Shown one piece after another: positions 22,007 to 22,008 of a stretch of DNA of 22,008 nt. The position numbers and the translations under genes are program-made. Within the stretch, counting starts at the first letter, position 1. Each line of letters starts with the position of its first letter. Origin of the DNA: an uncultured Clostridium sp. (GTDB lineage Bacteria; Bacillota; Clostridia; TANB77; CAG-508); assembly GCA_900554175.1 (NCBI GenBank), contig USGK01000024.1, positions 1 through 22,008 of the forward strand, written 5' to 3'. The notes beneath the pieces are model-generated. The model ran no database searches. It was given only the letters and a program-made list of their open reading frames with translations, and had not been told where the DNA came from.

Positions 22007-22008
22007 TT

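Noticed and set aside
1..22008. CRISPR array, tRNA/rRNA genes, insertion sequence, prophage or a DGR reverse transcriptase
   Set aside because: No spaced direct repeats, tRNA or rRNA signatures, transposase, phage or reverse-transcriptase motifs were found on either strand.

Overview
The window looks like a chromosomal segment of an AT-rich, anaerobic, endospore-forming member of the Clostridia. The evidence is a full-length Spo0A, a class III anaerobic ribonucleotide reductase, rubrerythrin, a type-A-like RNase P RNA, strong Shine-Dalgarno sites, A/T-ending codons and near-consensus sigma-A promoters. A named species cannot be assigned. Almost everything is core housekeeping; no phage, transposon, CRISPR array, tRNA or rRNA was seen.

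Layout. Positions 1-372 hold the 3' end of a C-type-lectin/FGE-like protein. Its last ~110 bases jump from about 29% to about 49% GC and look like the variable repeat of a diversity-generating retroelement target. rnpB (464-806) follows with its own promoter and a terminator shared with a minus-strand RluA-type pseudouridine synthase. A divergent promoter drives priA-def-fmt, linking replication restart with N-formyl-methionine addition and removal. Rubrerythrin is a separately promoted single gene. A secreted beta-propeller protein and a small DUF4190 membrane protein come next. The glycolytic cluster gap-pgk-(62-aa membrane protein)-tpiA-gpmI then runs from a sigma-A promoter at 8791, ending with a YezG/DUF600-type immunity-like gene and a long bidirectional terminator at 14506-14547.

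On the minus strand, a Crp/Fnr-family regulator is followed by a class A penicillin-binding protein. The PBP's conserved C-terminal tail is thrown out of frame by a single base near 14648. Divergent from the regulator is nrdD. Between them lies a perfect TGTTGCA-AA-TGCAACA palindrome, placed where a Crp/Fnr protein would activate nrdD and could repress its own gene. The rest is a YigZ/IMPACT protein, spo0A, an unrecognised 74-aa gene with a perfect consensus promoter and a strong terminator, and a short, possibly frame-broken coding remnant at the right edge.

The points most worth a second look are the DGR-like 3' end at 241-372, the Crp/Fnr-nrdD regulatory palindrome, the PBP frameshift, the orphan YezG gene and the 74-aa gene next to spo0A.
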